Positions 31,834 to 33,203 of a DNA stretch of 33,203 nt are shown here, piece after piece (positions within the stretch are counted from its first letter, which is position 1; every line of letters begins with the position of its first letter). A program made the translations under genes and the position numbers. This DNA is from DHVE2 group archaeon (GTDB lineage Archaea; Thermoplasmatota; Thermoplasmata; Thermoplasmatales; Aciduliprofundaceae). The notes under the pieces are model-generated. The model had not been told where the DNA came from. It ran no database searches and was given only the letters and a program-made list of their open reading frames with translations. Location of the stretch: positions 1-33,203 of the forward strand of contig WAOD01000001.1 of the NCBI GenBank assembly GCA_015521465.1, read 5' to 3'.

Positions 31834-32646
31834 TTAAATTAATGAGGCCAGATTCTTTATGTCTTTATTTGCCACGTGCGTGTATATCTGCGTGGTTTTG
31901 ATGTGCTTATGACCCAAGAGTTGTTGGATGTACCTTATATCCGCACCCCCTTCCAAAAGGTGCGTGGCGAAGGAGTGGCGCAGGGTGTGAGGAGTCACAT
32001 TTTTGTTTATTTTTGCTCTTTTTGCCGCGTTCTTCACGATTAACTGAATGCTCTTTGGAGAGTATTTCTTTCCCCTCTGCGAGATGAAGATGTACCCCAT
32101 TTGCTTTTTTCCATATATTTCCAGAGTGTTCTTTAGATTCGGATGCAGGAAAACCACTCTATCTTTGTCGCCCTTTGCCACCTTTATATGAATTATTTCC
32201 CTCTCGAAATCCACATCTTCCCAGCGGATGTTACGAACTTCGTTCAATCTCATACCCGCATAATAGAGAAACATTAGCACGAGGCGGTGCTTGAGGTTCT
32301 GCGTTCCGTAAATCATCCTCTTTACCTCATCTCGCGAAAGCACCACGGGCAATCTCTCTTTCTTATTGGCAAGAGGTATTTCCTCATCAAATCTCTCATG
32401 GAGAACGTTGCGGTAGAAGAATTTCAATGCGAAATAGGCTTGACGAATCGTGGATTTGCTCTTATCCGAATAGTACTTAAGAAGGAAATCCCGCGGCGGG
32501 AGCCCGGAGCGGAGGAAATTTTTGACTATGTAAACGTACGCTTTCCCTGTTCGATATGAGTATTTACGAAGTTTCAGCTCTTCTATTAACCTCCCGATCA
32601 ACTCGTACCGCTCTTTCGGAGTAAGGTTTTTATTCTCAAATCCCAT
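31834..32646 (-). CDS. xerA: XerA tyrosine recombinase
   Basis: A 270-residue tyrosine recombinase of the archaeal XerA type, which resolves chromosome dimers at a dif site. The N-terminal SAM-like DNA-binding domain spans about 10-90. The catalytic domain shows Arg133 (YYAGMRLNEV), Lys158 (VAKGDKDR), His220-x-x-Arg223 (TPHTLRHSFATHLLEGG), His246 (LLGHKHIKTTQ) and nucleophile Tyr255 (IYTHV). It lacks the N-terminal arm-binding domain of phage integrases, and no other mobile genes are near, which favours a housekeeping Xer over an integrase. ATG 32646 is preceded by GAGGAG. A dif-like inverted repeat lies about 57-81 bp upstream. Confidence 0.92.
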   Translation of the reverse strand: MGFENKNLTPKERYELIGRLIEELKLRKYSYRTGKAYVYIVKNFLRSGLPPRDFLLKYYSDKSKSTIRQAYFALKFFYRNVLHERFDEEIPLANKKERLPVVLSRDEVKRMIYGTQNLKHRLVLMFLYYAGMRLNEVRNIRWEDVDFEREIIHIKVAKGDKDRVVFLHPNLKNTLEIYGKKQMGYIFISQRGKKYSPKSIQLIVKNAAKRAKINKNVTPHTLRHSFATHLLEGGADIRYIQQLLGHKHIKTTQIYTHVANKDIKNLASLI

Positions 32647-32658
32647 ACTCTCCTCAAT

Positions 32659-32691
32659 GAGTTATGGGGTAATAAAACTTCCGAATAACTC
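32659..32691 (-). promoter_or_regulatory. xerA promoter region with flanking inverted repeat
   Basis: GAGTTAT (32659-32665) and ATAACTC (32685-32691) flank a minus-strand TATA-like AGTTTTATTACC, whose centre is about 25 nt from ATG 32646. The arms resemble an operator that would gate the promoter; a random 7-bp repeat is also possible. Confidence 0.35.
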
Positions 32692-32702
32692 GCAGAACAG
32701 GC

Positions 32703-32727
32703 AGATTATGCAAATTACGCATAATCT
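32703..32727. other. dif: Candidate dif (Xer recombination) site
   Basis: A perfect inverted repeat, AGATTATGC (32703-32711) / GCATAATCT (32719-32727), separated by 7 bases (AAATTAC). Two half-sites around a 6-8 bp centre is the layout of dif sites cut by tyrosine recombinases. The right flank ATAATCTAAA resembles, as I recall it, the right half of the Pyrococcus dif (ATATCTAAA). Its position beside xerA, in a 157-bp gene-free gap, supports the call. An operator for xerA is the main alternative. Confidence 0.5.
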
Positions 32728-32773
32728 AAAGTTCCACGGCTGAACGCCCAAATTTTGCCTCGCCGGTTTTAGT

Positions 32774-32800
32774 AAAGAAAAAATAAATGAAAAGGAAAAA
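32774..32800 (-). terminator. T-rich terminator of the small membrane protein gene
   Basis: On the minus strand the region directly after the stop at 32804 reads as several T runs (TTTTTCCTTTTCATTTATTTTT). It separates that gene from the dif-like site and xerA. Confidence 0.4.
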
Positions 32801-32803
32801 CTT

Positions 32804-33130
32804 CTATTCAGAAACTGTAATAGCGTTGGGTCTGTAAAATATAGAGACCATTAGGAAGTATATTCCTAAACCTATTGTTACTGGCACTAGGACCCATAAC
32901 AGGTTAAAACTCTCTTTTTGACCCATGCTTAACACAATCCCTCCCACTATACCTGCAGCCAAAGTAATACCTGACGCTATTGCTAATGTTCTTCTATTTT
33001 TTTGTGTATTAACTAAATCCTTCCATGTTCCACTTTTTTCAAAATAGTAAAGAAGATAAAAAATTGGTATCCCTGCAACGAGAGCTCCCATAGACATTAC
33101 TAACATTGTTATTATCTCTCCTATCTCCAT
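32804..33130 (-). CDS. Small three-helix membrane protein of unknown function
   Basis: I do not recognise a family. The 108-residue product has three hydrophobic segments: about 7-29 (ITMLVMSMGALVAGIPIFYL), 49-67 (LAIASGITLAAGIVGGIVLS) and 76-97 (NLLWVLVPVTIGLGIYFLM). The loop between the first two is basic and polar (EKSGTWKDLVNTQKNRR). ATG 33130 lies one base after the stop of another membrane-protein ORF with AAGGAGAAG upstream, so the two are in one operon. There is no Cys or catalytic motif. It could be a component of a transporter or an envelope complex whose other parts lie outside the window. Confidence 0.7.
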   Translation of the reverse strand: MEIGEIITMLVMSMGALVAGIPIFYLLYYFEKSGTWKDLVNTQKNRRTLAIASGITLAAGIVGGIVLSMGQKESFNLLWVLVPVTIGLGIYFLMVSIFYRPNAITVSE

Positions 33131-33131
33131 T

Positions 33132-33203
33132 TTAACTACTTCTCCTTGCTTTTTTGTAGTATATGCATATTCCTACTATAGATGCACCCACTGAGACAAT
33201 TAT
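33132..33203 (-). CDS. C-terminal fragment of a membrane protein (cut by window edge)
   Basis: The minus-strand frame is open from the window end to TAA at 33134-33132. Its 23 codons encode a hydrophobic segment and basic tail (IIVSVGASIVGICIYY then KKARRSS), like the last helix of a membrane protein. It overlaps the SD of the next gene, consistent with an operon. Too little is present to name it. Confidence 0.5.
   Translation of the reverse strand: MIVSVGASIVGICIYYKKARRSS

Noticed and set aside
31834-32646. XerA as integrase of a mobile element
   Set aside because: No tRNA target, arm-binding domain, excisionase or other mobile genes nearby; length and motifs fit chromosomal XerA.
32701-32770. 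A 22-codon minus-strand ORF through the dif-like repeat
   Set aside because: No TATA box at leaderless spacing or SD; the frame is probably chance in this gap.

Overview
The window is archaeal and looks like a thermophilic euryarchaeon of the Thermoplasmata side, most like an Aciduliprofundum/DHVE2-type genome. That placement is inference from gene content. The direct archaeal markers are an RNase P Rpp21-type subunit, RadA, an archaeal MptD-like dihydroneopterin aldolase, archaeal Trm1, class III (pilin/archaellin) signal peptides, a DUF835 protein, several KaiC/GvpD-like RecA-fold ATPases and an XerA recombinase. Many first genes have a TATA box about 24-29 nt before the start codon, so they look leaderless. 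Internal operon genes carry GGTGA(T)-type Shine-Dalgarno (SD) sites. Several starts in the supplied ORF track are GTG codons inside such SD sites; I moved those starts downstream.

1-3.5 kb: RNase P subunit 4, a small conserved-looking protein, then a probable metal-handling group. This group has a CDF cation transporter fused to a NifX-like domain, two Gly/Tyr/Arg-rich proteins of DUF5320 type, a one-helix membrane protein between them, and a stand-alone NifX-like protein with a coiled-coil tail. The CDF gene and the DUF5320/NifX operon share an almost identical TATA-plus-operator block, so they probably form one regulon.

3.5-10.6 kb: a signalling-looking region. It has three RecA/KaiC/GvpD-family ATPases, a zinc-ribbon protein with a possible CheC-like domain, a DUF835 protein, a CheY-like receiver and a small helical protein. 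An archaellin-like filament protein with three fibronectin-III-like modules inserted into it sits among them. A hidden 28-codon ORF with its own promoter lies antisense to the end of the CheC-like gene.

10.6-18.2 kb: mostly metabolism and regulation. There is a PAPS-reductase-family protein with zinc ribbon, PUA and ferredoxin domains, a large STAND ATPase/TPR regulator with a winged helix, an aconitase-family large subunit (LeuC type), and the overlapping operon mptD-THEP1-trm1.

18.2-25.7 kb: cell-surface region. A 1980-residue protein begins with a type IV pilin signal and carries CARDB, amidotransferase-like, VWA and jelly-roll-like domains. Upstream of it is a decayed BNR-repeat surface-protein gene with a PEF-CTERM-like tail, lacking a start and broken by a frameshift.

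25.7-33.2 kb: housekeeping. This holds a bacterial-type class I GAPDH, radA, sufCB, a dihydrolipoamide-dehydrogenase/mercuric-reductase-family flavoprotein with an isoprenylcysteine-methyltransferase-like membrane protein, and xerA. A 9-7-9 inverted repeat upstream of xerA looks like a dif recombination site. Two small membrane-protein genes, the last cut by the window edge, end the region. No rRNA, tRNA, CRISPR array or insertion sequence was found, and no stretch over 300 bases lacks a gene.
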